Positions 25,828 through 34,069 of a stretch of DNA of 64,000 bases are shown here, in pieces. Origin of the DNA: CADAWZ01 sp045114665. GTDB taxonomy: Bacteria; Vulcanimicrobiota; CADAWZ01. Position 1 is the first letter of the stretch; every line of letters starts with the position of its first letter. Location of the stretch: assembly GCA_045114665.1 (NCBI GenBank), contig JBGUKW010000318.1:4474-68473 (forward strand), written 5' to 3'. The notes beneath the pieces were generated by a model. It was not told where the DNA came from. It did no database searches and saw only the letters and a program-made list of their open reading frames with translations. The position numbers were made by a program, and so were the translations under genes.

Positions 25828-27219
25828 TTAGAAACCGAATCCCAAGAATACATGACCATTGTTGCCATAGCCATTGCCATAAGATGTGTTGATTCCACCA
25901 TTATTTCCCATTCCCATAGCCTGTTGCATTACTTTTTGTTTTGCCTGATTGAGTCTCTGCAATTTTTTCTCTATTGTCTTGATCTGTTTTTTGATCATTT
26001 TGGCTTTTGATTTGTTGAGGAGCTTTTTCATCCAATTGCCAGAATCTGTATCAAGTTCGCTGAGTTTGATTTCAAGATTGACCATCTTTGATGTCAATTT
26101 GTGAATCTGCTGGTCAAGTTTTGAAATTTCCTGATTGAATTCACCACCAAAACCGATGTTTCCAATTCCACCGATTCCGCCGAAATCAAATCCTCCACCG
26201 ATATATCCATTGCCATAGGCACCTGTTCCTATTGAACCATAGTTACCAAGACCATAGTTACCTGCACCAAAGCCATTGACACCACCGTAGTTACCATAGC
26301 CACCACCGTAGTTACCATAGCCACCACCGATAGCTTGCATTCCATAGTTACCCATGCCCATGTTCATACCGCCAACATTCATGCCCATGTTCATGCCCAT
26401 ACCACCGAACATGCCCATATTGCCATACATACCGAAGTTCATGCTGAAGTTGCCAACTTGCTGTTTTTCTATGTATTTGTGGTTCTTTACATCAATTCCG
26501 ACGATTCCCATTTCTTTAGCTGAGAGCATTTCGCCTTCGTCAACTTTGCCGTTGCCATTTTTATCTGTCCAGAATTTTGCTTGTTCAAGTTCTTTTTCAT
26601 CAATATAGCCATTTTTGTCTTTATCAAAGATATCTTGAGCTTTTTCCCAAGCATTTTTGTATTTGTTCTGCTCGCCATTGAGACCAACTTCGTTCATCAT
26701 TTCTCTTCCGTTGTTGATTTGACCGTCGCCGTTTTTGTCATATACGAGCTGAGCATCTTTTGTGTTCCATTCTTTAACTGTATCTACGATACCATCGCCA
26801 TTAATATCGAATTTGATGTTCTTTTTGAGTTTTTCAACATTGAGTTGACCATCATGGTTTGTATCGAGATAGAGTGGGTCTCTCTTTCCGAGTGTTGTGT
26901 CAAGATTTGTTGCCCATGCATCACCCATTGAGTATCCATAGATAGGAAGGTTGATTGAGCCGCTCATACCGAACATTCCGCCCATACCGAGCATGCTCTG
27001 CATTCCGCCCATTCCATACATATTACCCATGCCCATCATTCCGTTCATTCCATACATGCCAGACATTCCGCTCATGCCCATCATTCCGTTCATTCCATAC
27101 ATACCGCCCATACCGAGCATACCTGAGAGCATTGAAGACATGTTGCCATAACCAAAGCTGGAACCAAAATTAGCATAGTTATTTATGATTGTGTTGAAGT
27201 TGACATTAAAGTTAACCAT
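25828..27219 (-). CDS. Met/Gly-rich low-complexity protein with five EF-hand loops
   Basis: A 463-residue protein of unusual composition. Residues 25-87 are a Met-Gly-Tyr-rich repeat built on (M/N)GMxGM units, with SGMYGMNGMMGM occurring twice. Then come five calcium-type DxNxDGxI/V loops at about 119-130, 138-149, 161-172, 199-210 and 219-230, resembling calmodulin/dockerin loops. A second Gly/Met/Tyr/Asn-rich stretch (255-365) includes repeats of GGGYGNYG, followed by a coiled-coil-like lysine-rich helix (370-440) and a Gly-rich tail. I see no signal peptide. The composition suggests self-assembly with calcium sensitivity, but I know of no matching family. It is preceded by a GGAGGC ribosome site and stands alone. 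Confidence 0.8.
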   Translation of the reverse strand: MVNFNVNFNTIINNYANFGSSFGYGNMSSMLSGMLGMGGMYGMNGMMGMSGMSGMYGMNGMMGMGNMYGMGGMQSMLGMGGMFGMSGSINLPIYGYSMGDAWATNLDTTLGKRDPLYLDTNHDGQLNVEKLKKNIKFDINGDGIVDTVKEWNTKDAQLVYDKNGDGQINNGREMMNEVGLNGEQNKYKNAWEKAQDIFDKDKNGYIDEKELEQAKFWTDKNGNGKVDEGEMLSAKEMGIVGIDVKNHKYIEKQQVGNFSMNFGMYGNMGMFGGMGMNMGMNVGGMNMGMGNYGMQAIGGGYGNYGGGYGNYGGVNGFGAGNYGLGNYGSIGTGAYGNGYIGGGFDFGGIGGIGNIGFGGEFNQEISKLDQQIHKLTSKMVNLEIKLSELDTDSGNWMKKLLNKSKAKMIKKQIKTIEKKLQRLNQAKQKVMQQAMGMGNNGGINTSYGNGYGNNGHVFLGFGF

Positions 27220-27542
27220 TATTATGCCTCCTAAATAATTCTTTTTATGAGAATTTTTTAATAATAATTTATTACTTATATTATCACATGTTTATTATTT
27301 AAAATAAAGACTTAAAATAAATATTTTTTGTTAACTTTTTGTAAAAAAAATGTTAACTGAAATTTTCTTTTACAAAATAGTCAATGTGTCATATAAGTAA
27401 CTTATTACTTGTTAATTTTAATATTCTTTCTTTTGTTTTTTTTATCCCTGTATAAATGTTAAAATTTTTTTTTACTATTTTAGATATTTACATAAGTCAT
27501 GTTCTTTTTTTTTACGCTCATTTTATAATTTACAAGTCATGA
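27220..27542. other. AT-rich gap upstream of EF-hand gene
   Basis: About 320 very AT-rich bases. Two TGTTAACT words (near 27329 and 27351) lie about 22 bases apart. The promoter of the EF-hand gene should be here, but no convincing -35/-10 pair is seen. No coding or RNA signal was found. Confidence 0.4.
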
Positions 27543-27577
27543 AAAAAATAACAGAGCAAAAAACTCTGTTATTTTTT
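27543..27577 (-). terminator. Terminator downstream of tRNA-Leu
   Basis: AAAAAATAACAGAG (27543-27556) and CTCTGTTATTTTTT (27564-27577) form a perfect 14-pair stem with a 7-base loop, 8 bases beyond the tRNA 3' end on the minus strand. Confidence 0.85.
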
Positions 27578-27584
27578 ATAAATA

Positions 27585-27667
27585 TGCGGGAGATGGGACT
27601 TGAACCCATACATCCTTAAGGATATCAGCTCCTGAAACTGACGCGTCTGCCATTTCGCCACTTCCGC
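27585..27667 (-). tRNA. tRNA-Leu (anticodon CAG)
   Basis: An 83-base class II tRNA. The D-arm (GGCGAAATGGCAGACGC), anticodon stem TCAGT/GCTGA around the loop TTCAGGA (anticodon CAG, reading CUG), a long variable arm (TATCCTTAAGGATG) and T-arm GGGTTCAAGTCCC are all present. The acceptor stem GCGGAAG/CTCCCGC has one A-C mismatch at the fifth pair. CCA is not encoded. It lies 53 bases downstream of the small ORF at 27721 and has its own terminator. Confidence 0.95.
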
Positions 27668-27720
27668 TTTAAATTTGTTGAAATTATATCATGACACTTT
27701 TTTTCAAATATTCATGAACA

Positions 27721-27996
27721 TTATTCAACAATTTTTAGAATATCATGTTTTTTTATTTCAATATATTTTTCCATATCTTCTTTGGTTTTAAATTTACGTA
27801 CTTTTGAATACCAATCTTTCCCACTTTTTTCTAACTTTTGAAATTTTTTACATCCTAAATATACAGAATGAATAAGAGTTCTTACAATATATTTATTTAT
27901 TTGATTTTCTTTTATTTTTATGTATATTTTTGAAACTATTTCTTCGTTATCATTTAGAATCCAACAATTATTTGATTCATCATGTTTCCAAAGCAT
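27721..27996 (-). CDS. Small hypothetical protein, last gene of Fic operon
   Basis: A 91-residue lysine-rich protein that I do not recognise. It has a Trp/Asn-rich start, a beta-strand-like middle (EEIVSKIYIKIKE) and a charged helical C-terminus. No signal peptide or membrane segment is seen. It starts 2 bases after the ankyrin gene's stop, so it belongs to the same transcript. Confidence 0.6.
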   Translation of the reverse strand: MLWKHDESNNCWILNDNEEIVSKIYIKIKENQINKYIVRTLIHSVYLGCKKFQKLEKSGKDWYSKVRKFKTKEDMEKYIEIKKHDILKIVE

Positions 27997-27998
27997 TT

Positions 27999-28697
27999 TT
28001 AAATATCTCCTCTTGGAATTGCTCCACTTTTTATCATCATGAAATATAGTGTTTTATTTTTATTTTTATCTATGTAGTCTATCGGAGTTTTTCCCATATT
28101 ATCTATAGTATTTATTGGTGATTTATTTTCTATCAATATCCTCAATATTTCTGGAGTACCATCAGTTCTCAGATAATGAAGTGGAATTCTTCCATATTTA
28201 TCTCTTGCACATACACTATTTGGATGTTTTTCAAGTATTCTCAATATTTTATTTCTATCTCTCCTTATTACAGATCTGTGCATTTCTGTATATGCTTTTT
28301 TCTCTACAGTTACTACATTTATTCCTGCAACTATTACAAATAACACCAATATTGAGAAAAAAAAGTAATCTGTTATTGATATTTTATAGTCTTTTCTATT
28401 TTTTAGCGATTCATAAAGAGCTATATTAGTTCTTACAAACTTTTGTTTTTGAGATTTTGAATTTTTTATTTCTTTATGAATAGCTGTTCCAAATGGAATG
28501 CTATTTTTTTTTAGTGTTTTTTCAAGATGTCTTACTTCTGCTGGAGAAATATTTGTTGCTATTTTAAAATTATATTCTCCATTGTTATTTTCTGTATCTG
28601 ATATATATTTTTCTAGTTTTTTACCAGTTTTTGAAAGATATTTTTTTCTTTCCCCTTTGATAAATACATCATAGGTTTTAGTTTGATTTTCTTTCAT
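27999..28697 (-). CDS. Membrane protein with ankyrin-type repeats
   Basis: A 232-residue protein. The N-terminal 100 residues are lysine-rich and unassigned, with an internal stretch resembling a small alpha/beta fold (FKIATNISPAEVRHLEKTLKK). One membrane segment (about 111-130, FFFSILVLFVIVAGINVV) precedes two to three ankyrin-like repeats: KYGRIPLHYLRTDGTPEILRILIE, then MGKTPIDYIDKNKNK. The repeats probably contact a partner protein. It lies 2 bases after the B3/4-domain gene. Function unknown. Confidence 0.7.
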   Translation of the reverse strand: MKENQTKTYDVFIKGERKKYLSKTGKKLEKYISDTENNNGEYNFKIATNISPAEVRHLEKTLKKNSIPFGTAIHKEIKNSKSQKQKFVRTNIALYESLKNRKDYKISITDYFFFSILVLFVIVAGINVVTVEKKAYTEMHRSVIRRDRNKILRILEKHPNSVCARDKYGRIPLHYLRTDGTPEILRILIENKSPINTIDNMGKTPIDYIDKNKNKTLYFMMIKSGAIPRGDI

Positions 28698-28699
28698 AG

Positions 28700-29350
28700 C
28701 TATACAGTAAATGTAGCAGTTTCAGTTGCAGTCGTAAATTTTCTCAATTTTTCAGCATATTTCATACACATTTTTTCTACTTGAAGTTCATCTATTTTAC
28801 CAACCGGAACATATATTACTACTACTATATCTGAGGTGTTTTCAGTTGTCTTTCCAAGCATTGAATCTTTTACAGGGGTTCCAAGTGGCTCTTCTTTTGA
28901 ATTACATACAGTTATTAGACCTTTTAAATCAAGTTCTTGACCTGATTTATTGAAGATATATTTTTCACCTTGTAATCCAACTTTGATAACAATATTATCT
29001 CCAGTTTGATTTAAATCAAGTGTTGATATTGGAAGTTCCCATAGTATTGAAAAATAATTATTTATATCAACTACATTATTTATAAATGGAAAATTATCTT
29101 CTGAAACTGTCCTCAATAGATATTCACTTGCAGGCTTATTTCGTCCAGAAGGCTTATAACCTCCATTTTTTAGCATTTTTCTTACAGAAGTTAAAAGCTC
29201 TCTGTCAATATTTTCTTCTTTTTGTTTTTCTTTTACAAGTTGCTTTATTTCTGATTTTAAATTATCATCAGATTCAGCAATTTTTATGCCACTTGCTGTT
29301 ATGATTCCAGCTATTAACCCTATATTTTTGCAATTATTTACTACATACAT
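28700..29350 (-). CDS. Free-standing B3/4 (PheT editing-type) domain protein
   Basis: A 216-residue protein whose residues about 50-190 match the B3/4 domain of the phenylalanyl-tRNA synthetase beta chain: YKPSGRNKPASEYLLR, FPFINNVVDINNY, LPISTLDL, FNKSGQELDLKGLI and PLGTPVKDS. In PheT this domain hydrolyses misacylated Tyr-tRNA(Phe). Free-standing copies are widespread but poorly characterised. It lies 7 bases after the Fic gene. A trans-editing role on a tRNA is possible but unproven. Confidence 0.8.
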   Translation of the reverse strand: MYVVNNCKNIGLIAGIITASGIKIAESDDNLKSEIKQLVKEKQKEENIDRELLTSVRKMLKNGGYKPSGRNKPASEYLLRTVSEDNFPFINNVVDINNYFSILWELPISTLDLNQTGDNIVIKVGLQGEKYIFNKSGQELDLKGLITVCNSKEEPLGTPVKDSMLGKTTENTSDIVVVIYVPVGKIDELQVEKMCMKYAEKLRKFTTATETATFTV

Positions 29351-29357
29351 TTTTTAA

Positions 29358-30569
29358 TTATTTACTTTTTTTAAGTTGGAATAAAAATATTTCTTTTAAT
29401 AAATTAAATAATTTATTGTCATCCCTATTTCTTGCACCTTTTGTATATTGAGTATATCTACTTATATATGCAGGTGGAATTTCATAGTTTGGAAGTCTAT
29501 TTTGATTGAAGAAATGCTCTAATACAAGTCTTGTCAAACGGCTATTTCCATCTACAAATGGATGAGTGTGTTGCAACTCATTGTGTAAGAATGCACCAAA
29601 TTTTATGACATCTGGCAAGCCTTTAAATTTAGCACTCTCCTTTTGATATTTTTCAATCAATTTTTTGAGAGTTTGCTCGATTTTTTTGTATGGACATATT
29701 TTAAAATATGGATTTCCACCTATTTGTACTTGTTCAGTTCTGAAAATACCACCAATTTCTGGATCGTCCATAAGCAGTTTATGATATTCCATAAATAATT
29801 CTATTGAGAGAGGTCTTCCTTTTGCAACTTGTTCTCTCATATATTTGCTTGCTTTCTCAAAATTATCTTTGAAAGTTGTATTTAGAGATTCTGGATTTTT
29901 TTCAGCGAGAATTTTCTTCATTTCTTGCTGAAGAGGTGTCAAATTTAATTGTATATTCCTAGCTGGATCGTCTTCTGTTATGTATTTCACTTCTGTTGGA
30001 TTATTCATGGAACCAAATTTTGCGACCATTTGTTTTCTCATCATTTCTTCCATAAGGATATTTTCAACAGAGAGCGGTTTCAATTTTTTGTTTTCTTTTT
30101 CAGGAACTCTGTTGTTTAGCTTCAAGATCAAATCCAAAAAAGAATTTTGAATTATTTTTGCCCTAAGTGGAGATTCTTCATACATTAATAAGAAGCCATT
30201 TTTCTTTAAAATAGATATATTTAAAGTTTTTGCTTCAGGTGATTGCTGTACTGATGAAAATGTAAAGAAATTTTGGTTGTATGTTTGTTCCAAGAATATC
30301 ATCATAGGGCTTGATATATAATTGTTGTAGTTGATATCATACATCAATGCAAATGAAAGAACATCAAAAAGAAGTTTTGCATCTTCGCTATTTTGTGGAA
30401 ATCTCAACATGCTTCCACTTCTTTCGATTAACTTATTTACAACAAGTATTTGTACATCCTGATTGAATTGCATATCCCTTTCAATTTCTGTTATCTTTTG
30501 TACCTCTGATGATAAAACTTCGCCTCTTGCTGCTACCGTGAGAAATATGTCATATCTTGTTCCAGCCAT
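29358..30569 (-). CDS. Fic-domain protein (AMPylase-like) with winged-helix-like N-terminus
   Basis: A 403-residue protein. I choose ATG 30567-30569 because GTGAGG lies about 9 bases upstream; a TTG 39 bases earlier is the alternative. The Fic core includes FMEYHKLLMDDPEIGGIFRTEQVQIGG and the active motif HPFVDGNSR (336-344). The consensus is HPFx(D/E)GN(G/K)R, so Ser replaces the second Gly/Lys. The catalytic His and the acidic residue are kept, so transfer of AMP or another nucleotide monophosphate to a protein hydroxyl is likely. I do not see a clear SxxxEG inhibitory motif. It is the first gene of a four-gene operon beside tRNA-Leu. Confidence 0.85.
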   Translation of the reverse strand: MAGTRYDIFLTVAARGEVLSSEVQKITEIERDMQFNQDVQILVVNKLIERSGSMLRFPQNSEDAKLLFDVLSFALMYDINYNNYISSPMMIFLEQTYNQNFFTFSSVQQSPEAKTLNISILKKNGFLLMYEESPLRAKIIQNSFLDLILKLNNRVPEKENKKLKPLSVENILMEEMMRKQMVAKFGSMNNPTEVKYITEDDPARNIQLNLTPLQQEMKKILAEKNPESLNTTFKDNFEKASKYMREQVAKGRPLSIELFMEYHKLLMDDPEIGGIFRTEQVQIGGNPYFKICPYKKIEQTLKKLIEKYQKESAKFKGLPDVIKFGAFLHNELQHTHPFVDGNSRLTRLVLEHFFNQNRLPNYEIPPAYISRYTQYTKGARNRDDNKLFNLLKEIFLFQLKKSK

Positions 30570-30734
30570 AAAATGCAACCTCACTTTAAAATCAGTTTTC
30601 AAAATCAAAATATAATTAAATTATAATTTATAATAATATAATTTTATAAATATTACCAACTAATATCTATTATTAAATTTTATATTTATTTTTGAATTTC
30701 CTTCAATTAAATCTATCTTTAGTTATTTCATTTC

Positions 30735-30763
30735 TTGATTTAGATTTCTTATTGATGTATAAT
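30735..30763 (+). promoter_or_regulatory. Promoter for the 30793 gene
   Basis: TTGATT (30735-30740) and TATAAT (30758-30763) are spaced by 17 bases, about 30 bases before the ATG of the small acidic protein. Confidence 0.75.
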
Positions 30764-30792
30764 AAAAATTAAATAATTTTCTCGGAGGCAAT

Positions 30793-31101
30793 ATGTATGA
30801 TTTTGATGTAAGGGCTTTCATAGATAGATATTTCGAAGAAAATGATCCAAAATTAATGGAAGAACTTGATGAAACTATTGGTAGTTCAGAAGACCCTGTA
30901 GAAATTTCTACTTTGGGAGATTGGATTTTCAGAAATTATATTGCAGATGCTTTTTCAGAAACTATTAACGAAAACAACAAATTTATTTTATCTAAAGTTC
31001 AAGAAATGATAGAAAAAGCATGTGCTAACTGTCCAAAAGAGAATGTAAAAGAAGTTTTTGAAATACCACAAGAATTAAAAGACGAATTGAATTTAGAATA
31101 A
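30793..31101 (+). CDS. Small acidic hypothetical protein
   Basis: A 102-residue acidic, helical protein that I do not recognise. It starts 6 bases after CGGAGG and has its own promoter. Two cysteines occur in ACANCP near residue 78. No signal peptide. It is followed 56 bases later by the secreted repeat protein, probably on the same transcript. Divergent from the Fic operon. Confidence 0.65.
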   Translation: MYDFDVRAFIDRYFEENDPKLMEELDETIGSSEDPVEISTLGDWIFRNYIADAFSETINENNKFILSKVQEMIEKACANCPKENVKEVFEIPQELKDELNLE

Positions 31102-31157
31102 TTTTAGATGAAATATTTTTTATTCTATATGTCTCTAAAATATTCGGAGGGAAAAAT

Positions 31158-32150
31158 ATGGTTTTAAATAAGAATTTATTTTGTTTTATGTTTGTATTTT
31201 GTTTTATATTGTCTGCATTACCTATATATGCAGATTTAGAAGTTTCTGATAAGCATATAGATTTCGGAGTTTTGATGAGACCTAAAACCAAAAAACTTAC
31301 GGTGGAAGTTTTTAACAATTCTGATTCACCTTTTTTAGGAAGCATAAGTTCAGAAGCAAAATGGGTCAAAATAACTCCAGGCGAGATAGCTCTTTCTCCA
31401 AAAGAAAAAAAAGAAATTTATTTTTTTGTTGATTCTGCATTGTTAGATCCAAATGATTATAGGGCTGAGATAAAATACAGTGCTGTTATTGGAAAATGCG
31501 ACATAACTTCAATAGCAACTTGTACAATTATTGAGGGAAAAAATGATCCTATTCTGAAGATCGATAAAAAATCAATAGATTTTGGAACAGTCGAAAGAGG
31601 AGAAAATCCACTTAATAAAATCGTTTTAGAAAATATTGGTTCTGGCATTCTAAATCTTTCCGTATCTTTTCCAGATTGGTTAATAGCAGATTCTAATGTA
31701 AAAATTAGAGCTACACAAAAAATTAATCTCTATTACAGAGCATTGACGAAACGCCTTTTACCAGACACTTATACAGGTGAACTTGTTCTAAAAGATGAAT
31801 CTGGAGAAATGACAAAAGTCCCTATTTCCATAAAAGTAAAAGCAAGACCAGACGATCCAATAATAACTGTATCTCCTAAGTTTTTAGATTTAGGAACAGT
31901 CAAAAAAGGAAGAAAAGCAAGAGGAAAATTTAAAATTGGAAATAAGGGAAAAAATCCATTTGATTGCAAATTGATATATCCCGAATATGCCTATGAGCCT
32001 ATCGATGAGTTGAAAGAAGTAACAAAAGAGAGAAGTATTTTACTTGTAATAAATACAAAAAATCTTCCAGTTGGAGTTACAAAAGACTCTGTTAGATTGA
32101 CTTCAGATTATGGAATTGTTGATATTCCATTCAAAGTAACTGTAAAATAA
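31158..32150 (+). CDS. Secreted protein with three Ig-like (ASH/BACON-type) repeats
   Basis: A 330-residue protein with a signal peptide (1-24, ending IYA). Three repeats of about 100 residues follow, each opening with the same pattern: VSDKHIDFGVL, IDKKSIDFGTVERG and VSPKFLDLGTVKKG. The xxxLDFGTVxxG start and beta-rich remainder are typical of ASPM/SPD2/hydin-like or BACON domains, which mediate adhesion. It is likely periplasmic or surface-located. The partner is unknown. It starts at ATG after CGGAGG. Confidence 0.75.
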   Translation: MVLNKNLFCFMFVFCFILSALPIYADLEVSDKHIDFGVLMRPKTKKLTVEVFNNSDSPFLGSISSEAKWVKITPGEIALSPKEKKEIYFFVDSALLDPNDYRAEIKYSAVIGKCDITSIATCTIIEGKNDPILKIDKKSIDFGTVERGENPLNKIVLENIGSGILNLSVSFPDWLIADSNVKIRATQKINLYYRALTKRLLPDTYTGELVLKDESGEMTKVPISIKVKARPDDPIITVSPKFLDLGTVKKGRKARGKFKIGNKGKNPFDCKLIYPEYAYEPIDELKEVTKERSILLVINTKNLPVGVTKDSVRLTSDYGIVDIPFKVTVK

Positions 32151-32151
32151 G

Positions 32152-32204
32152 TTTACAATAAAAAAGTTTGGGCATGGGTCATGCCCAAACTTTTTTATTG
32201 TAAA
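32152..32204. terminator. Strong bidirectional terminator overlapping the rsmE 3' end
   Basis: A 25-pair perfect stem with core AGTTTGGGCATG/CATGCCCAAACT and a 3-base loop (32177-32179), flanked by A and T runs. It serves both converging genes, and its right arm contains the last codons of rsmE. Confidence 0.9.
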
Positions 32205-32911
32205 GAGAATCTAACAATTGAAGCAACTGAGATTGCAGCTGTTTCTGCTCTCAATATCCGTTCTCCTAAATTTAAAATAAAAGCATTTTCATTTTTTGCC
32301 AATTCCACTTCTTCTTTTGTAAATCCACCTTCTGGACCAATGAAAATACTTATTTTATCTTCAGTGTTGATAGAATCTTTTATTTGTAGCCATGACATCT
32401 TTCCACTTGGATCTGGAAAAATTATCGTACTATCTAATTTAGCCTGTTTTATTGCTTCTTGAAATTTAATTGTGTCCTCTAATAAAGGAATAAAAGAGCC
32501 TGCACATTGCCTTGTTGCTTGATTTAATATTGAATTACATCTAGCTTTTTTATTTTCATTTAATTGAAATTCTCCACAGTTTTTGGTTATTATTGGAATT
32601 ATTTTCTTTACTCCAATTTCTGCCATTTTTTCAAGCACTATTTCAAATTTTGTCGGTTTTATCATGCTCATGTACAGATCGATATTTATGCCATTATCTA
32701 TTTTTTCTTTTCTTTCAACTATTTTTGCTTTTACAGATTTTTTATCAAAAGATATTATTTCTGCTACATATTCAATTCCAGAACCATCTTCAGCAATAAA
32801 TTTGTCTTTTTCTTTCATTCTCAATACTTTGACAATGTGCTTTTGGGCTTCTTGGTCTGTTTCAATAATATCTCCATTTATATTTTCACTTGGGATAAAT
32901 ATTCTTCTCAT
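32195..32911 (-). CDS. rsmE: 16S rRNA (uracil1498-N3)-methyltransferase
   Basis: A 238-residue SPOUT methyltransferase for m3U1498 of 16S rRNA. Start chosen at ATG 32909-32911, giving MRRIFIPSENI as in relatives; it overlaps the prmA stop as ATGA. Motifs: HIVKVLRMKEKD, KPTKFEIVLEKMAEIGVKKI, ATRQCAGSFIP and the SAM-knot IFIGPEGGFTKEEVELA with LGERILRAETAAI. Complete and of normal length. Confidence 0.95.
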   Translation of the reverse strand: MRRIFIPSENINGDIIETDQEAQKHIVKVLRMKEKDKFIAEDGSGIEYVAEIISFDKKSVKAKIVERKEKIDNGINIDLYMSMIKPTKFEIVLEKMAEIGVKKIIPIITKNCGEFQLNENKKARCNSILNQATRQCAGSFIPLLEDTIKFQEAIKQAKLDSTIIFPDPSGKMSWLQIKDSINTEDKISIFIGPEGGFTKEEVELAKNENAFILNLGERILRAETAAISVASIVRFSLQ

Positions 32912-33753
32912 TTTACTTTTTTGGCAGCAAATGCTATCCAAAGTCCTTTTTCAAGCACTTCTATCATCTCAAAATTTTCACTTTCGATAACAGCTTTTTT
33001 GGCTTCTTCCTCTTGGTCTATTGTTATTCCCGAGCCTATAAAAATTCCATCTTTTTTGAGGCATGGGAGACTACCTTTTATTATGTCTTTTACCTGGTAT
33101 AGAAATAAATTTGCTACAGCTAAATCATATTGACCATGGACATCGGTCATGGCATCTCCTGTGATGATTTCTATCTCATTTGACAACTTCATTCTGTCTA
33201 TATTTCTTTTTGCTTCTGTTGTTGCAATGGGATCGTTGTCAATTCCTGTTATTTTCTTTCCGCCTATCAAAGCTCCTACCATTGAGAGAATAGCTGAACC
33301 TGTTCCCAAGTCAATCATGGACATGTCGTTTTGCAAGTATTTTTGAATCAATTCTATACAAGATGATGTTGTAGCATGATCGCCTGTGCCAAAAGCCATG
33401 CCTGGTTCTATTGTTATTATTTTTTCTCCATTTTCTGCTTTTGGATTTTCCCAAGGTGGAGTTATTATTATCTTTCCAATTTTTATAGCCTTAAAATTTT
33501 TCTTCCAGTCATTTTCCCAATCTTCGGCTTTCAAAATTGTTTTATTCGTTTTGGAATCTATATTTTTTATGCCTTCAGATATAATTTTTAGTTTTAATTC
33601 TCCTGATTCATCTTGTGGAAGATAAAAAGTTATTGTTTTCCTGTCTCCATTTTCTTCTTCCAACCAACCAGAAATTCCAGCTAAATACAGAAATTCTTCA
33701 GTTATACATGAATCATTTAAGCTTGTTTCTATTTTTATTGTTGTGTAATCCAT
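32908..33753 (-). CDS. prmA: Ribosomal protein L11 methyltransferase
   Basis: A 281-residue PrmA that trimethylates L11. The start at ATG 33751-33753 is preceded by GAGGAC; the frame extends further but those 19 residues are charged and unlike the family. Motifs: EPGMAFGTGDHATT, the SAM-binding MIDLGTGSAILSMVGALIG, GIDNDPIATTEAKRN and NLFLYQ in place of NIxxxxL. Followed by rsmE with a 4-base overlap, the common pairing of these two rRNA/ribosomal-protein methylases. Confidence 0.94.
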   Translation of the reverse strand: MDYTTIKIETSLNDSCITEEFLYLAGISGWLEEENGDRKTITFYLPQDESGELKLKIISEGIKNIDSKTNKTILKAEDWENDWKKNFKAIKIGKIIITPPWENPKAENGEKIITIEPGMAFGTGDHATTSSCIELIQKYLQNDMSMIDLGTGSAILSMVGALIGGKKITGIDNDPIATTEAKRNIDRMKLSNEIEIITGDAMTDVHGQYDLAVANLFLYQVKDIIKGSLPCLKKDGIFIGSGITIDQEEEAKKAVIESENFEMIEVLEKGLWIAFAAKKVK

Positions 33754-33820
33754 ATTTTCGTCCTCTTTATTTTCTTTTTGTCCTCTTTCGTCTTTTTTTA
33801 ACATTCTCATTGTGTTTTAT

Positions 33821-34069
33821 ATTGACATACTCTCCATAAATAAATTTAGTGGATTCTGGGATATTAACGAACCTTGCCTCTATTTTAAATTAGAGGTCTT
33901 ACGAGTTCTCTCCACAATGGTTGATGCCCCAACTATATTCTTTATTTATCATTATGTTTCTTGTTTTAATTTAAGTTTAGAGAACAGACGATTGCCTTCT
34001 CCATCTATCTTTATTCCTGCGTTTATATCACGATCATGATGAACACCACAAACAGGACAAGTCCATTCT
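33821..34069 (-). mobile_element. IS200/IS605-type relic: tnpB C-terminal tail plus right end
   Basis: On the minus strand the last 38 codons of a TnpB (from [16 protein letters not shown] to SKLKLKQET, stop at 33952-33954) remain: half of the zinc finger (CPVCG) and the HDRDINAG motif. They are followed by the 3' region with stem CCTCTAATTT/AAATTAGAGG and the right-end hairpin, finishing GTATGTCAA near 33821. About 95% like the copy at 53449-53693, as judged by eye, with the same left breakpoint. No transposase gene is present. The fragment abuts the dnaB stop codon. Confidence 0.85.

Noticed and set aside
26951..27173. Proline/isoleucine-rich frames opposite the EF-hand gene
   Set aside because: They mirror the Met/Gly repeat codons on the other strand and have no start signals.
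26941..27200. CRISPR-like array in the repeated DNA of the EF-hand gene
   Set aside because: The repeats are short, coding, in frame and lack distinct spacers.
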